NCBI GenBank assembly: GCA_038748775.1
Contig: JBCDIT010000018.1
Location: 1 to 64,000 of the forward strand
Source of the DNA: DAIQNV01 sp038748775
GTDB lineage: Bacteria; Planctomycetota; Phycisphaerae; Phycisphaerales; UBA1924
Length of the DNA: 64,000 nt
Direction: 5' to 3'
The notes beneath the pieces were generated by a model. That model did not search any database and was not told the DNA's origin. It was given only the letters and a program-made list of their open reading frames with translations. The position numbers and the translations under genes are program-made. Positions 17,991-30,154 of the stretch are shown here, piece by piece; the stretch's first letter is position 1; the number at the start of each line of letters is the position of its first letter.

Positions 17991-18988
17991 TTCTCGTCCT
18001 CCGCCAGCGTCGCGAGCAACGCCGCGGCTTCGGTCGCCGAGGCCGAGCGGGGGTGCTCGCGGATCACCCGGCGCAACGTGAAACGGGCCGCGCGTTCCGA
18101 ACCGGTGCGCAGATACCAGCGCGCCGCCTCGAGCCTGCCCTGCGCTCTGGATTCGTCGAGCCGCTCACCGAGACCCGAGATCACCGCGTCGCGCTCCGCC
18201 GCGGCCGGGTACCGCCTGACATACCGGTCGAGCAGAAGCTCAGCCTCAAGCAGAACCGCGCCGTCATACTCCGGCCCCTTGAACGCCGCGACGTTCGAGA
18301 AAATCTGCCCCAAGAGCGCCTCCCGCACCCTCGGGCTGCTCTCAAAGTTGATGCGGAAAATCGAGTACATCTCCGCCGCCAGCCGCATCTCGCCACGATC
18401 GAAGTAGTGCCGCGCGAGGCGGAACGCCGAGTCCTCCGCGAGCGTCGACCCGGGCAAACGCTCCTGGACGCGGATGAGCAATTCCTCGCCGACGCGCCGC
18501 CCGCTTTCGATCCGCAGACCGAGAAACTTGCGCTTCATCCCGTCGAGGTAGGCCAGCGCGATCTCCGACTCACGCTCGATCGCCCGGACGAACTCCTCAG
18601 AGTTCGGGAAATCCTTGATGACGATCTCGTAGTCGTACAACGCTTGGTACTCGTCCCCATCGGCGAGCTTCGCGTCGCCGCGAAGCAGATACGCGCGGGG
18701 CAACAGCGGGTCATCGGACCGCTTGCGGGCCCCGATCCAGTCGTCGAGTTCGTCCTTCGCCTTGCCGGGCTTGCCCTCGGCGATGAGCCGCGCCGCCGCG
18801 GCCAACTCACCCGCCGCGGTGCCCTCGTCCGGTCCTGTGACGAGCCGCCACTCGCCGTCCGGGCCCAGGGTATAGCCGGGCGTCACCGGATCCGACTGCG
18901 CCGAAACATCCGAAACCGGGCCGGCAACGAATCCAAGCGTCAATCCCAAGTAAGCCGCGGCAACCCCCGCGGCGCGCACGCACGCCAT
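17987..18988 (-). CDS. BamD-like exported TPR protein
   Basis: The 333-residue product starts MACVRAAGVAAAYLGLTLGF, a signal peptide; it lacks an obvious lipobox Cys. The mature part consists of TPR-like helix pairs (LLRGDAKLADGDEYQALYDY, FRLARHYFDRGEMRLAAEMY, ARWYLRTGSERAARFTLRRV), as in BamD/YfiO (COG4105), where they help insert barrel proteins into the outer membrane. Overlap with lptE supports an envelope-assembly role. Its start codon is only 20 bases from the divergent ketosynthase start. A more general TPR scaffold is the alternative. Confidence 0.75.
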   Translation of the reverse strand: MACVRAAGVAAAYLGLTLGFVAGPVSDVSAQSDPVTPGYTLGPDGEWRLVTGPDEGTAAGELAAAARLIAEGKPGKAKDELDDWIGARKRSDDPLLPRAYLLRGDAKLADGDEYQALYDYEIVIKDFPNSEEFVRAIERESEIALAYLDGMKRKFLGLRIESGRRVGEELLIRVQERLPGSTLAEDSAFRLARHYFDRGEMRLAAEMYSIFRINFESSPRVREALLGQIFSNVAAFKGPEYDGAVLLEAELLLDRYVRRYPAAAERDAVISGLGERLDESRAQGRLEAARWYLRTGSERAARFTLRRVIREHPRSASATEAAALLATLAEDEK

Positions 18989-19008
18989 GGGATGAGGATA
19001 CTCGCCCG

Positions 19009-20325
19009 ATGCGCCCCACGGACGACACCACCCGATCGGGCCCCCGAGCCCATCCAAGGCAGACCGGCCTCATCACGGGGCTCGGCGCGGTCACGCCCCT
19101 CGGGATCGGTGTGCCCTCGTTCGTCTCGGGGCTCCGCCGGGGCGCCCGCGGCGCCCGGTTGCTCGACTTCGAGCGGTCACCGGGCATCCGCGCCATCGGC
19201 GCGACGTGCAACGAGTGGTCGCCCGACCTCGTCATGCGCTCCGGGGAGGCCGCCAAGCTCCCCCGACTCGTTCCGATGGCCCTCGCGGCCGCCCGGCAAG
19301 CGATGGAAGCCGCCGGACTGGGCGACATCTCCGAGAGCGAAACCGAAGCACAGCGAGTAGGGCTCATCCTTGGCACCGGCGGCGGCGGCATCGACTTCAC
19401 CGGCGAGCAGTACCGCGCCCGCTTCGCCGGACAACGCCCGAGCCTCTGGACCATCACCAACGCCACGCACGGGAATCTCGCCGGCGAACTCAGCATCCGT
19501 CTCGGGCTCCGCGGCCCGAGCCTGTGCGTCTCGACCGGGTGCGCCAGCGGATCGGACGCCGCCGGGCTCGCCCTCGACCAACTCCGCGCCGGCCGCGTTG
19601 GTTCGCCGGAGGCGTGGGTCGTCATCGGCGCCGATGCGCACGTCCGCCCAGAGCCGCTGGCCGCGATGGATCTCCTGGGCGTGATCTCCCAGCGAGCGTG
19701 CGCGAGCGACGCCGAAGCCGCGGCGGCGGCGAGACCGTTCGATACCAATCGAGACGGGTTCGTCCTGAGCGAGGGCGCTTGGGCGATGGTGCTGCAAAGG
19801 CGCGACGATCTTGTGCGCACCGACCCCATCGGCCAGCTCATGGGCTACGGCGCCACCTGCGACGCGTTCCATCGCGTCCGGCCCGATCCGGACATGGGAG
19901 AGTGCGCCCGGGCCATCGATCTCGCTATCCAAGACGCCGGCGTCTCGCACGCAGACGTCAACGTTGCCCACTACCACGGCACCGCAACCGTCCTGAACGA
20001 CCGCCTCGAGACCGACGCCTTCAAACGCGCCTTCGGGTCGCACGCGCGGCGCATCGTCGGGCACTCGATCAAAGGGGCGATCGGTCACCCACAGGGCGCC
20101 AGCGGGATGGCCAGCTTGGTCGCAACCCTCGGGGCCATGGCCGGCCTCGACGGAGACGACCCATTCACACCGCCGACAGCGAACCTCAGCGAGCCCGACG
20201 ATGTCTGCGATCTCGACTACACGCCGCACGAAGCAAGGGCGTGCGCACCGGGGGCCACCGCGCTCATCAGTTGCCTCGCCTTCGGAGCGAAGAACAGCAT
20301 GCTCGTCGTGCGGTCCCGTGGGTGA
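19009..20325 (+). CDS. Beta-ketoacyl-ACP synthase (KAS II-like)
   Basis: The 438-residue condensing enzyme has the KS signature TGLITGLGAVTPLGIG, active-site Cys in SLCVSTGCASGSDAAG, the first catalytic His in HYHGTATVLND, and Lys/His in HSIKGAIGHPQGASG. It extends acyl chains with malonyl-ACP or closes a related Claisen reaction. It is isolated: no acyl carrier protein, ketoreductase or other fab gene is near, so whether it is the housekeeping FabF or a specialised synthase is open. The N-terminus carries about 14 residues more than typical, and the start is only 20 bases from the divergent gene. Confidence 0.9.
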   Translation: MRPTDDTTRSGPRAHPRQTGLITGLGAVTPLGIGVPSFVSGLRRGARGARLLDFERSPGIRAIGATCNEWSPDLVMRSGEAAKLPRLVPMALAAARQAMEAAGLGDISESETEAQRVGLILGTGGGGIDFTGEQYRARFAGQRPSLWTITNATHGNLAGELSIRLGLRGPSLCVSTGCASGSDAAGLALDQLRAGRVGSPEAWVVIGADAHVRPEPLAAMDLLGVISQRACASDAEAAAAARPFDTNRDGFVLSEGAWAMVLQRRDDLVRTDPIGQLMGYGATCDAFHRVRPDPDMGECARAIDLAIQDAGVSHADVNVAHYHGTATVLNDRLETDAFKRAFGSHARRIVGHSIKGAIGHPQGASGMASLVATLGAMAGLDGDDPFTPPTANLSEPDDVCDLDYTPHEARACAPGATALISCLAFGAKNSMLVVRSRG

Positions 20326-20328
20326 CTG

Positions 20329-21483
20329 TCACGGCGTCCAGATCAACTCAAGATCTGGGTAGAACGCCGACCACGCGTAGTAGAACGTCTGTGCGGTTGC
20401 AACGCCCTTCGGATGACTGCGGACGGACACGCCTGCGCCGGACCGGTCGAACACGACCGGGCCCTCCGGAGTCTCGAGGACCATGCCATCGGTCACGCTC
20501 GTCGCGACGACGAACCATGCACGGTCGCCGGTGCGAACGCCGATGCCGAGCGTCTTCTTCGGGAGAGCCTCGCCGTATGACTCGACGTCGACGAGGAGCC
20601 CGTCGGTCTCAAAGAAACGCGTGTACGGATTCGAGCCGTACGGTCGTTCAAAGCCTGTGTCGCGTGAGACGGATCTGGCCTCGGGGTGCGCCTCTCGGGC
20701 GTCGGCGAACGTCTCGATGCGCACCGGGAGGTGGTCGAGGGCGGTCCCGACGAGCGGCCCAGAAAGCGCCTCGCCCGCGAGTTGGCTCCATAGGCCTCGG
20801 TCGGTCTGGTCGTACATAAGGACGTTCGAGTTGAACAGCGCCCCCGACACGCCGAACTCAAGCGCCTGTTCGACACGCTCGCCTTCGGCGTCTTCGCGAA
20901 CCACGCGACGCGAGAACACAGTCGCCGAATCGCACAGCGGACAATACGTCAGGGCAACGGGCTCGCCGGCAAGCGTGGTATTCACCACTTCGTGAAAGTC
21001 GAGGACGTGCAAAGGCACGATAAGCGTCTCGGAAGTCGCGCCCTCGCCCTCTCCATCCTCCTCGCCCGGAAGCGTCGCCACGATGACGCGATCGGATGGT
21101 TGCAACCACGACGCCGCGTCTTCGAGCGACTCGGTCGGCGGATCGGTCAGCGCCGGGATCGCGTCGCGCGGCAGCAAGGTGTGGATCTGCTCCTGGGGGA
21201 CTTGCAGGTCCTCGAGGTTGTACTCCGCCTCGATGTCGACCGAGCCCGGGCGGACAGTCCGGCGGAAGGTCGCATAGTCATCCGCGTGCCCGTTGGGCGA
21301 AGGGTGCTCGTCGGGGCTGGCGGAGGGTTCCGCCTTCACCTCTGTGAACACGGCGGACGTGACAGCGGAAGTAACCGCAGCACACGCGGGGCAGAACCCG
21401 GTCTTCCCGGCGATGACGACATACCCGACACCGGCGACCGCAAAGGCAACAACAGGAAGCGAGCTTCGAATGATCCCGGGCAT
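20329..21483 (-). CDS. DUF3179 domain protein
   Basis: The 384-residue product has an N-terminal membrane or signal segment (LPVVAFAVAGVGYVVIAG) followed by GFCPACAAV. The DUF3179 core includes VVNTTLAGEPVALTYCPLCD, SGALFNSNVLMYDQTDRGLW, PYTRFFETDGLLVDV and QTFYYAWSAFYPDLELIW. The conserved CPLC pair suggests a metal or redox site; the function of the family is unknown. The ATG at 21483 has GGAG upstream. It is convergent with the ketosynthase, three bases from its end, with no room for a long terminator. Confidence 0.85.
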   Translation of the reverse strand: MPGIIRSSLPVVAFAVAGVGYVVIAGKTGFCPACAAVTSAVTSAVFTEVKAEPSASPDEHPSPNGHADDYATFRRTVRPGSVDIEAEYNLEDLQVPQEQIHTLLPRDAIPALTDPPTESLEDAASWLQPSDRVIVATLPGEEDGEGEGATSETLIVPLHVLDFHEVVNTTLAGEPVALTYCPLCDSATVFSRRVVREDAEGERVEQALEFGVSGALFNSNVLMYDQTDRGLWSQLAGEALSGPLVGTALDHLPVRIETFADAREAHPEARSVSRDTGFERPYGSNPYTRFFETDGLLVDVESYGEALPKKTLGIGVRTGDRAWFVVATSVTDGMVLETPEGPVVFDRSGAGVSVRSHPKGVATAQTFYYAWSAFYPDLELIWTP

Positions 21484-21553
21484 CTCTGGGTCTCCGGTGG
21501 CCTGTCTTCCGGGCAACCCCCGAGGTCCCACGGGTATTCCCGACGCCCACAGG

Positions 21554-22324
21554 CTACTTCAGATAGACGTCCGCGGCGAGGAACTCCCAGTCCGGGTGAT
21601 CGTGCGTGACGGTCTCGTCGACCGACTGCGGGTTGAACGGGTCTTCGGAGAGATCACGCCCGTTGTGCCAGCGGCAGTCCGGGCTCCCGGTGTCGATCAG
21701 GTTGATCGTCTCGGCATGCCCGTCGATAAACCCGTAGGTCCCGTTCCCTCGGTGCCAGTACCCAAAGAAACCTCCGCCGTCGAGCTCGTCGGCCGCGATG
21801 AGTTGGTTGGTGACGCGGATATCGGGGTACGGCGCCCTCGACTCGGCCACGAGGACCGTGTGATCGGGCCGGCGGATGGACGTGTCGGGCCTGACCGATT
21901 CGTCGTCGGTGGTCTCTCGCCGCCAAAGCAAGTGCCCGTTGAGGGCATAGCTCGAGAGCACGTCGCCGACACACGTGGTGGTGCGATCGATAAACCCGAG
22001 TTCGGACCGTGGGTCACCCGGGAGAGAGGGGCAGACCCAGAGTTCTTCGTTGTCCGTGAAGCCCTCCTGCGCAAAGCGGTATCGCCATGTCACGTGCTCG
22101 GTTTCCGAGATGAGCGTCCGGTTCTCGGGAAGTTCGCCTCCGTTGGAAGCCCCGAACGCGTTGATGCCCACGACGAGTTGCCTGGCGTTCGAGAGACACT
22201 TCGTCTCGCGCGCCGTCTCCCGAACCGCACCGAGCACAGGGATCAAGATGCCGATGAGAACCGCGATGACCGCGATGGTGACGAGCAACTCAATCAACGT
22301 GAACGCACGGCGTCGGGGTTGCAT
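21554..22324 (-). CDS. Prepilin-type N-terminal cleavage/methylation protein
   Basis: The 256-residue product starts MQPRRRAFTLIELLVTIAVI, a class III prepilin leader (cleavage before Phe, Glu at +5) with its hydrophobic helix. The remainder (ETKCLSNARQLVVGIN, WVCPSLPGD, SYALNGHLL, GNGTYGFIDGHAETI) is the H-X9-DG type of planctomycete pseudopilin, close to the DUF1559 group. The start overlaps the stop of the ECF sigma gene by one base (TGATG), so the two are translationally coupled. Such proteins are abundant in planctomycetes and may build surface or secretion filaments. Confidence 0.85.
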   Translation of the reverse strand: MQPRRRAFTLIELLVTIAVIAVLIGILIPVLGAVRETARETKCLSNARQLVVGINAFGASNGGELPENRTLISETEHVTWRYRFAQEGFTDNEELWVCPSLPGDPRSELGFIDRTTTCVGDVLSSYALNGHLLWRRETTDDESVRPDTSIRRPDHTVLVAESRAPYPDIRVTNQLIAADELDGGGFFGYWHRGNGTYGFIDGHAETINLIDTGSPDCRWHNGRDLSEDPFNPQSVDETVTHDHPDWEFLAADVYLK

Positions 22325-23964
22325 CACGGCTTCGCCCTCGTGAATCGGAGCACTTGAATGTTGCCCTCCTCGCCCGGATCGAACCCGGTCGGCCACTCGT
22401 TCAGGAACTCTGACGCGTGGTAGTGGTACGCGAGGGCGTAGGTATCCCCGTCGCGTTGGAGCAAGAGCTTGAGTCTCTTTCCAACCAGCGTCGGATCCAT
22501 CGAATCGGCGGCGATCGCCTGAATCCTCGTGTGGTCGCCGGCGTCGCGCCACTCCATGATCCGGAACCGATGGACTTTCCATCCATCGAGATTGATCGTG
22601 ATGTCCTTCTTGTCGAGCGTGAGAACCCAGTCGCTCGTCTCGAACCACGCGCCCTGAATTGACCGGGGGTCTGTCGGAATCGGAAACTCCCTGGCGTCTC
22701 GGTGGGCCGGGCGGGCGGCGACGAAGTGCTGGCTTGCCGTCTTTCCATCAACTTCCATCGACGACTTCATGTGAAACCGACCGATGCGGTCGAGTTCGAG
22801 TTCGAGTGGGACAACATCACCCACTCGGAGCGTAAACGTCGCTCCGGGTGGAAGGGTGCTCTCCATACACGTTGCGTTGAGTTCGAAAGACTTGCCCGGT
22901 TTCGGCTGAATACCGGAGAGCCCGGGAGCATCAAACACGATGCTGTACTCGACCATCGATTCTCCGTCGGGCGCGAAGTCCGGGATGGAGACGCGGATCC
23001 GGTCGCCGTCGATCATCATCGTGGATCCCATCCACACCGGGTCGGTGAGCGAGACCATGCGGAACGGCTTGCTCTTCCGCTTCGGGCGCTCGGGAGCCGT
23101 CGGCGCCGCTTCGGCAAGACCGAGCGATGACCCGGTCGAACCACCGCCCATGATCATCGCGCCCCCACCGACGATGCCGGCGGTGAGTACCAGACCGACC
23201 GCCGCGGTAACGATCGCCTTCGACGAGAACACGGACGCTCCCGAGAGCGGCTCGGCCGCGTTGGCCATGCCCGAGAGACCGATCTTCGCGACAGCGCACT
23301 GCAGTGCAGTGCTTGCGCCTGATGATGCCGTATGCACGGCGGCGAGCCCCCCGACGAGGGTGACAGCGGTCAACGTCACGCCCGACTCGTACAGATGTTC
23401 GCGGAGGCGCTCGAGAGCCTTATCCAGCCTCCGGTGGAGCGTGCCTGCGTGGACGCCCGCCTCCCTGGCAAGATCGGCCTGCGACCGCCCCGCAAGGAAG
23501 CGGGCGCAGATGAGGTCTCTATCCGCGTCGCTGAGTTTCGCGAGCGCTTCGTCGAGTTGGGTCTCGAGCTCCTGCCACTCGGGGGCCGGGGCGTCGATCG
23601 ACGCCGACCGTTCGTGCGCTTCGTCCGCCGCGCGAGCCTCCGCCCGGCGGCGGGCCCCCGACGCCCGAGCGATGTCGGTTGCGGTACGCATGGCGCACGC
23701 GTGAAGCCAGGCCGCGGCGTTCGACCGCACACGACCGGCGTGGGAGGCAAGCTTGATGAAAGCCTGCTGCGCCGCGTCTTCGGCGTCGGCCTGGTTCTTC
23801 AGGACGCGGCGGCAGGTGGCGAGCACCATCGCCTCGTACCGGGCGGCCACAAGCTCGAAGGCTCGGGGGTCTCCCGAAGTCGCGTAGAGCCGGAGGGCGG
23901 CGAGGTCGTCGAGGTCGGGGGCGATCCCTGTGTCGGCGCTGGCTTTCTTGAGAGCGAGGGGCAT
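22324..23964 (-). CDS. ECF sigma factor with fused membrane and extracytoplasmic domain
   Basis: The 546-residue protein joins an ECF sigma-70 factor to a membrane-spanning sensor-like part. Region 2 is near residues 35-105 (RYEAMVLATCRRVLKNQADA, EDAAQQAFIKLASHAGRV) and region 4 near 150-195 (LSDADRDLICARFLAGRSQA, HAGTLHRRLDKALERLREHL). A helix (SKAIVTAAVGLVLTAGIVGG) follows near residue 245, then about 290 residues of beta-rich domain. Tethering the sigma factor to the membrane could make it self-regulated without a separate anti-sigma factor. The ATG has GGAG upstream. It is coupled to the prepilin gene. Confidence 0.85.
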   Translation of the reverse strand: MPLALKKASADTGIAPDLDDLAALRLYATSGDPRAFELVAARYEAMVLATCRRVLKNQADAEDAAQQAFIKLASHAGRVRSNAAAWLHACAMRTATDIARASGARRRAEARAADEAHERSASIDAPAPEWQELETQLDEALAKLSDADRDLICARFLAGRSQADLAREAGVHAGTLHRRLDKALERLREHLYESGVTLTAVTLVGGLAAVHTASSGASTALQCAVAKIGLSGMANAAEPLSGASVFSSKAIVTAAVGLVLTAGIVGGGAMIMGGGSTGSSLGLAEAAPTAPERPKRKSKPFRMVSLTDPVWMGSTMMIDGDRIRVSIPDFAPDGESMVEYSIVFDAPGLSGIQPKPGKSFELNATCMESTLPPGATFTLRVGDVVPLELELDRIGRFHMKSSMEVDGKTASQHFVAARPAHRDAREFPIPTDPRSIQGAWFETSDWVLTLDKKDITINLDGWKVHRFRIMEWRDAGDHTRIQAIAADSMDPTLVGKRLKLLLQRDGDTYALAYHYHASEFLNEWPTGFDPGEEGNIQVLRFTRAKP

Positions 23965-24109
23965 GGTGTCTCCTTGCTCAGTAGACGGGAAACGCCGCGC
24001 AGAGTTGCGCGCCGATCGAGAGATTTCTATGAACAATTCTCCGGCACTCACCGGCGGGACATCGCGTGTTATCGCCCCCCCCCGAGAAAGTGGTTGTTAC
24101 CATCCGCCA

Positions 24110-25341
24110 ATGAGTGAACACGCCGGCAAGCTTCTTGAGATGATCGAATCCACCGTCGTCGCCCACGGCGACGAATTCGGAGGCTGGACCAAGCTCGACG
24201 GGGACGAGCTCAAGGTCTTCGACGGGCGCATCACGCTCCGCGCCCAGGTGCATATACACCCGAAGCCTGACGGCGCGGCGATGGCGCAGTGCTCCGTGCT
24301 CGCGACGCTGCACGACCACGGCGACGAGGTGCTCAACGGGGGCGTCGTCGGGATCGCCGGGTCCGAGGACGAAGCCCTGACCTCTGCCGCCCAAACTTGG
24401 CTCCACCTGGTCGCCGCGACGATTCGCTCGTTCATCGATGGCCGCGCCGTCACCGGCTGCTCGCACGTGAGCGACGCCCCCGGCGAGGGCCTCGACGGTT
24501 TCGATGGGTACGTCAGCCCCGCCCGCTGGGCGAGCTTCGGCACTCAGCCGCCCGAGTGTCCGGATGGGGCTCCGTGGTTCCGTTACACACGCGAGGCGTT
24601 GGGGCCGGCCCGGTTGCAGATGGTGAAGACCGTCGTGGGCGGGAACACGCCCGATTCCCCGACCGGGTGGCGTCGCCAATTGGAGTTGAACGATGAGGGA
24701 CTCACCGTCACGGACACCGACTGGCCGGCGCCTCGTCTCGAAGCACCCGGGTACTGGACCCGTTTCGCGCTCGTCGCCCAGACCGACGAGGCGCAGATGG
24801 CCGAGCGAGATCGCCTCGACAGGGCGATCGAGTCGTTCGCCACGAAGCTGTCTGCACGCGCCGCTCACGAAGAGATCGAGAAACAGATGTCTCTCGAGGG
24901 GTACGACCTCGAATTCATCGATGAAATCGGGAGTTTCGCAACGGCGGGGTTCACTCGCGCTTTTTTCACGTCGCGGGGTATGAACTTCAACTTCGCCCCC
25001 ACCGTGATCCGCGCCCGCGCGAGCGGAGAAATCGAAGCTGGGGTCCCGCTCGCGTCGCGCCCCGCGTTCTCGCGTGGGATGGCGTTGCGGCGCGCCTGCT
25101 CCCTTCCTTGGACGACGATGCCGCCCAGGCGATCGGGCTGGTCTCGGGCGATGCGAACGCGGCGCTGCAGGCGATGCAAGGATCTGGCTCGGACTTCGAT
25201 CCAACGCAGATCCGATTCGCTTCCAGCATTGTCCCCGAGCGCGGCGCGAGCCAAGAAACCGTGCAGCGCGCGGTGGACATGCTCCGCGCCGAGATCGGAG
25301 CAGCGCAAGGGCCTAGAAAGCCTTGGTGGAAGTTCTGGTGA
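24110..25341 (+). pseudogene. Unknown protein gene with one frameshift
   Basis: The first frame begins MSEHAGKLLEMIESTVVAHG and codes convincingly to about base 25050 (SGEIEAG); the same frame afterwards is nonsense rich in Arg and Ser. The neighbouring frame takes over at once (RVLAWDGVAARLLPSLDDDA) and ends in QGPRKPWWKFW and a stop at 25341. Loss of one base in 25040-25060 (GGGG and CCC runs) explains this. The rebuilt protein is about 410 residues, soluble; it faintly recalls DUF6348, but I do not recognise a function. A nine-C run lies 27 bases before the ATG. Mutation, assembly error or programmed -1 shifting are all possible. Confidence 0.65.
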
Positions 25342-25482
25342 TCCCACACGACGCCTGATCGCAGGGACACCGGCGGCGACACGTCCCGGACGACCTGCCG
25401 CGGCCACCGCGGACGACTTGGTCGCGGCACGGCGGAACTCGGGCTTGTCCGCGCCGCCCGGGATGGCCGGTATCTTGAACCG

Positions 25483-26349
25483 GTGGAACTCACCGCCCTG
25501 CGTCAACTGCTCGCGATCGCGGAATCCGGCCACATGACCCGGGCCGCCGAGGCGCTGCGCGTCACCCAGCCCACCCTGAGCGCGATGCTCCGGAGGCTCG
25601 AGGGCGAACTGGGCGTCGAACTGTTTCACAGAACCGCCAAGGGTGTCGAGCCGACCGAGGCGGGGATCGCGTTCCTGGAGCACGCGGCCGAGGCGGTACG
25701 GGCGGCCGACCGGGGGGCCGAGGCGGTGCGGGCGCTCGCCGGGCTGGAGGCCGGGTCGATCCGCGTCGGGGGCGGGGCGACGGCGATGGGGGCGCTGCTG
25801 CCCGAGGTCGTCGGCCGCGTGCGTCGCGAGCACCCAGGCATCCGCTTCACGGCCCGCGAGGCGGGCAGCGCCGTGGTCGCCCAAGCGGTCAAGGCGGGCG
25901 AACTGGACCTGGGCGTTGTGACGTTACCCGCCGACGGTGAAGTCGGCGCAGACCTTTTCACGGTGACGACCATCGACGACGAGTTGAGGCTGATCGTGCC
26001 GCCCGAGCACCGGCTGGCGGGACGAAAGTCGTTCCGTTGGAAAGACGTGGGCGGTGAGCCGGTCGTCGGATTCGAGGCGGGCAGCGCCGTGCGGGCGGTG
26101 ATCGACGCAGCGGCGAGGGCGGGGGGCGTGGAGTTGGACGTGGTGGTCGAGCTGCGGAGCACGCAGTCGATCGAACGGATGGTGGGCGTGGGCGTGGGCG
26201 TCGGCTTTGTGAGCAAGCTGGTCTCGCCGGATGCGGGGCTGGCGTGCGCGGACGGGAATCTGATGCGAAGGCTCGCGGTGGTGAGGCGAGCGGACCGGGT
26301 GCCCAGCCCGGCGGTTGAGCTGTTCGAGAAGTGTCTGCTTGACCGATGA
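25483..26349 (+). CDS. LysR-family transcriptional regulator
   Basis: The 288-residue regulator has the N-terminal winged helix ELTALRQLLAIAESGHMTRA, AEALRVTQPTLSAMLRRLEG and ELGVELFHRTAKGVEPTEAG, then a LysR substrate-binding domain (IRVGGGATAMGALLPEVVGR, ELDLGVVTLPADG, SIERMVGVGVGVGFVSKLV). The last part resembles the sulfur-metabolism CysB/CbbR-like class of effector domains only in general form. The start is GTG at 25483. It is codirectional with aconitase, 98 bases upstream, and the gap has a dyad that could be its site. The effector is unknown. Confidence 0.92.
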   Translation: MELTALRQLLAIAESGHMTRAAEALRVTQPTLSAMLRRLEGELGVELFHRTAKGVEPTEAGIAFLEHAAEAVRAADRGAEAVRALAGLEAGSIRVGGGATAMGALLPEVVGRVRREHPGIRFTAREAGSAVVAQAVKAGELDLGVVTLPADGEVGADLFTVTTIDDELRLIVPPEHRLAGRKSFRWKDVGGEPVVGFEAGSAVRAVIDAAARAGGVELDVVVELRSTQSIERMVGVGVGVGFVSKLVSPDAGLACADGNLMRRLAVVRRADRVPSPAVELFEKCLLDR

Positions 26350-26354
26350 CGTAC

Positions 26355-26391
26355 ATTGATAACATCTATGTTTTTTGTCATTGTCATCAAT
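26355..26391. promoter_or_regulatory. AT-rich dyad between lysR gene and acnA
   Basis: ATTGATAAC (26355-26363) and GTCATCAAT (26383-26391) are inverted repeats matching at 8 of 9 positions around a T-rich centre, in a region otherwise GC-rich. The arm and spacing style fit a LysR-type recognition site next to the acnA promoter. An extra partial copy (TGACAATGAC on the minus strand) overlaps. Binding is inferred only. Confidence 0.4.
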
Positions 26392-26447
26392 GCGACTAAT
26401 GACTCACCGGAGCCGATGATTGCATCGATCCCAAGGAGGTCCGCCCG

Positions 26448-29221
<2,774 letters not shown>

Positions 29222-29225
<4 letters not shown>

Positions 29226-29923
29226 TTGACCTACGGCTCTCACCCGATGAGATTCAGCTCGACGCAGAACTCTCGACGCTTGGATTCACGATCCTGTGGG
29301 TACGATGGGGCCTGTTGACCCCCGAGCGCCTATATGAGGTGCGTCGCAGGTACGCCAGTGATCTTGTCGCGTGGGAGCAGCACAACGCGAAGCTGAATGA
29401 GCTGCTCGAGAGCGATCGGCACGAGGAGTATGACAACGAACCGATCGTCGATCCGCCCGACTCGGCGAAGTACGTCCGCTGGGTGACCTACGACTGGCTC
29501 AAAGAGCACGCGGACGGGCTCACGGACGAGCAACTCGATCAACTGCTCTTCCTGTGCCGGAGCAGTTGGGCGTGGGACATCGCTGACCTGTACGCGAAGC
29601 TCGTCAACAGCGTTGTCCTGTTGCTCACTGATGACCAGTTCGAACGAGTGTGCACGCTGCTGCTTGCCCACGGGCGCGACGAAACTGTCGGGAAGTCGAG
29701 CGTGCGACGACGGCTCTGGCGAGTCGAGTGGGACACCGACGTGCGAGATCAGGTTCTTGAGTACCTCGCCGGGAGCGAGCAGGCGAGCATCGTCAATCTG
29801 AACTGGAAGACAGAACTCTCGATCGAAGACCTCCAGGCCTTCGCGACGCGGGGCTCAACCAAGTCCGTGCGAGTGATGGCCGCACGATTTCTAGATCGAC
29901 GACTCCGTTCCGAAGGAACTTGA
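29222..29923 (+). CDS. Hypothetical protein coupled to acnA
   Basis: The 233-residue product is not recognised. It begins at GTG overlapping the acnA stop (GTGA), so it is likely cotranslated. The sequence is acidic and helix-rich (LTPERLYEVRRRYASDLVAW, GLTDEQLDQLLFLCRSSWAW) with SVRRRLWRVEW and a C-terminal ARFLDRRLRSEGT. There is no signal peptide or membrane helix, and the repeated helices give it an ARM/HEAT-like look. Codon use fits the host, although the GC content looks slightly lower than acnA. Role unknown. Confidence 0.7.
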
Positions 29924-30154
29924 ACGCGTCGGCGTGCCGAAGCGCTCCGCCGATTTGCTCGTTCGTTCTCATTTCATCTGCTCATCTGTCGTTTTGCGGA
30001 GTCCAGACAGGCCCCGACACGGCACAACGGCCCCCCTGACGCTCTGGCTCGTCGGCCGCGGAGGTGTGTTGCACAACACCGGATCGCGGCTGGAACTACG
30101 AAGCGTGATCGAAGCGCCGCTCGACAGCGCGGCATCTTCATGAGACAATCCGAC

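Noticed and set aside
29934..30143. 69-residue frame after the hypothetical gene
   Set aside because: Composition is random-looking, and it has no Shine-Dalgarno or family.
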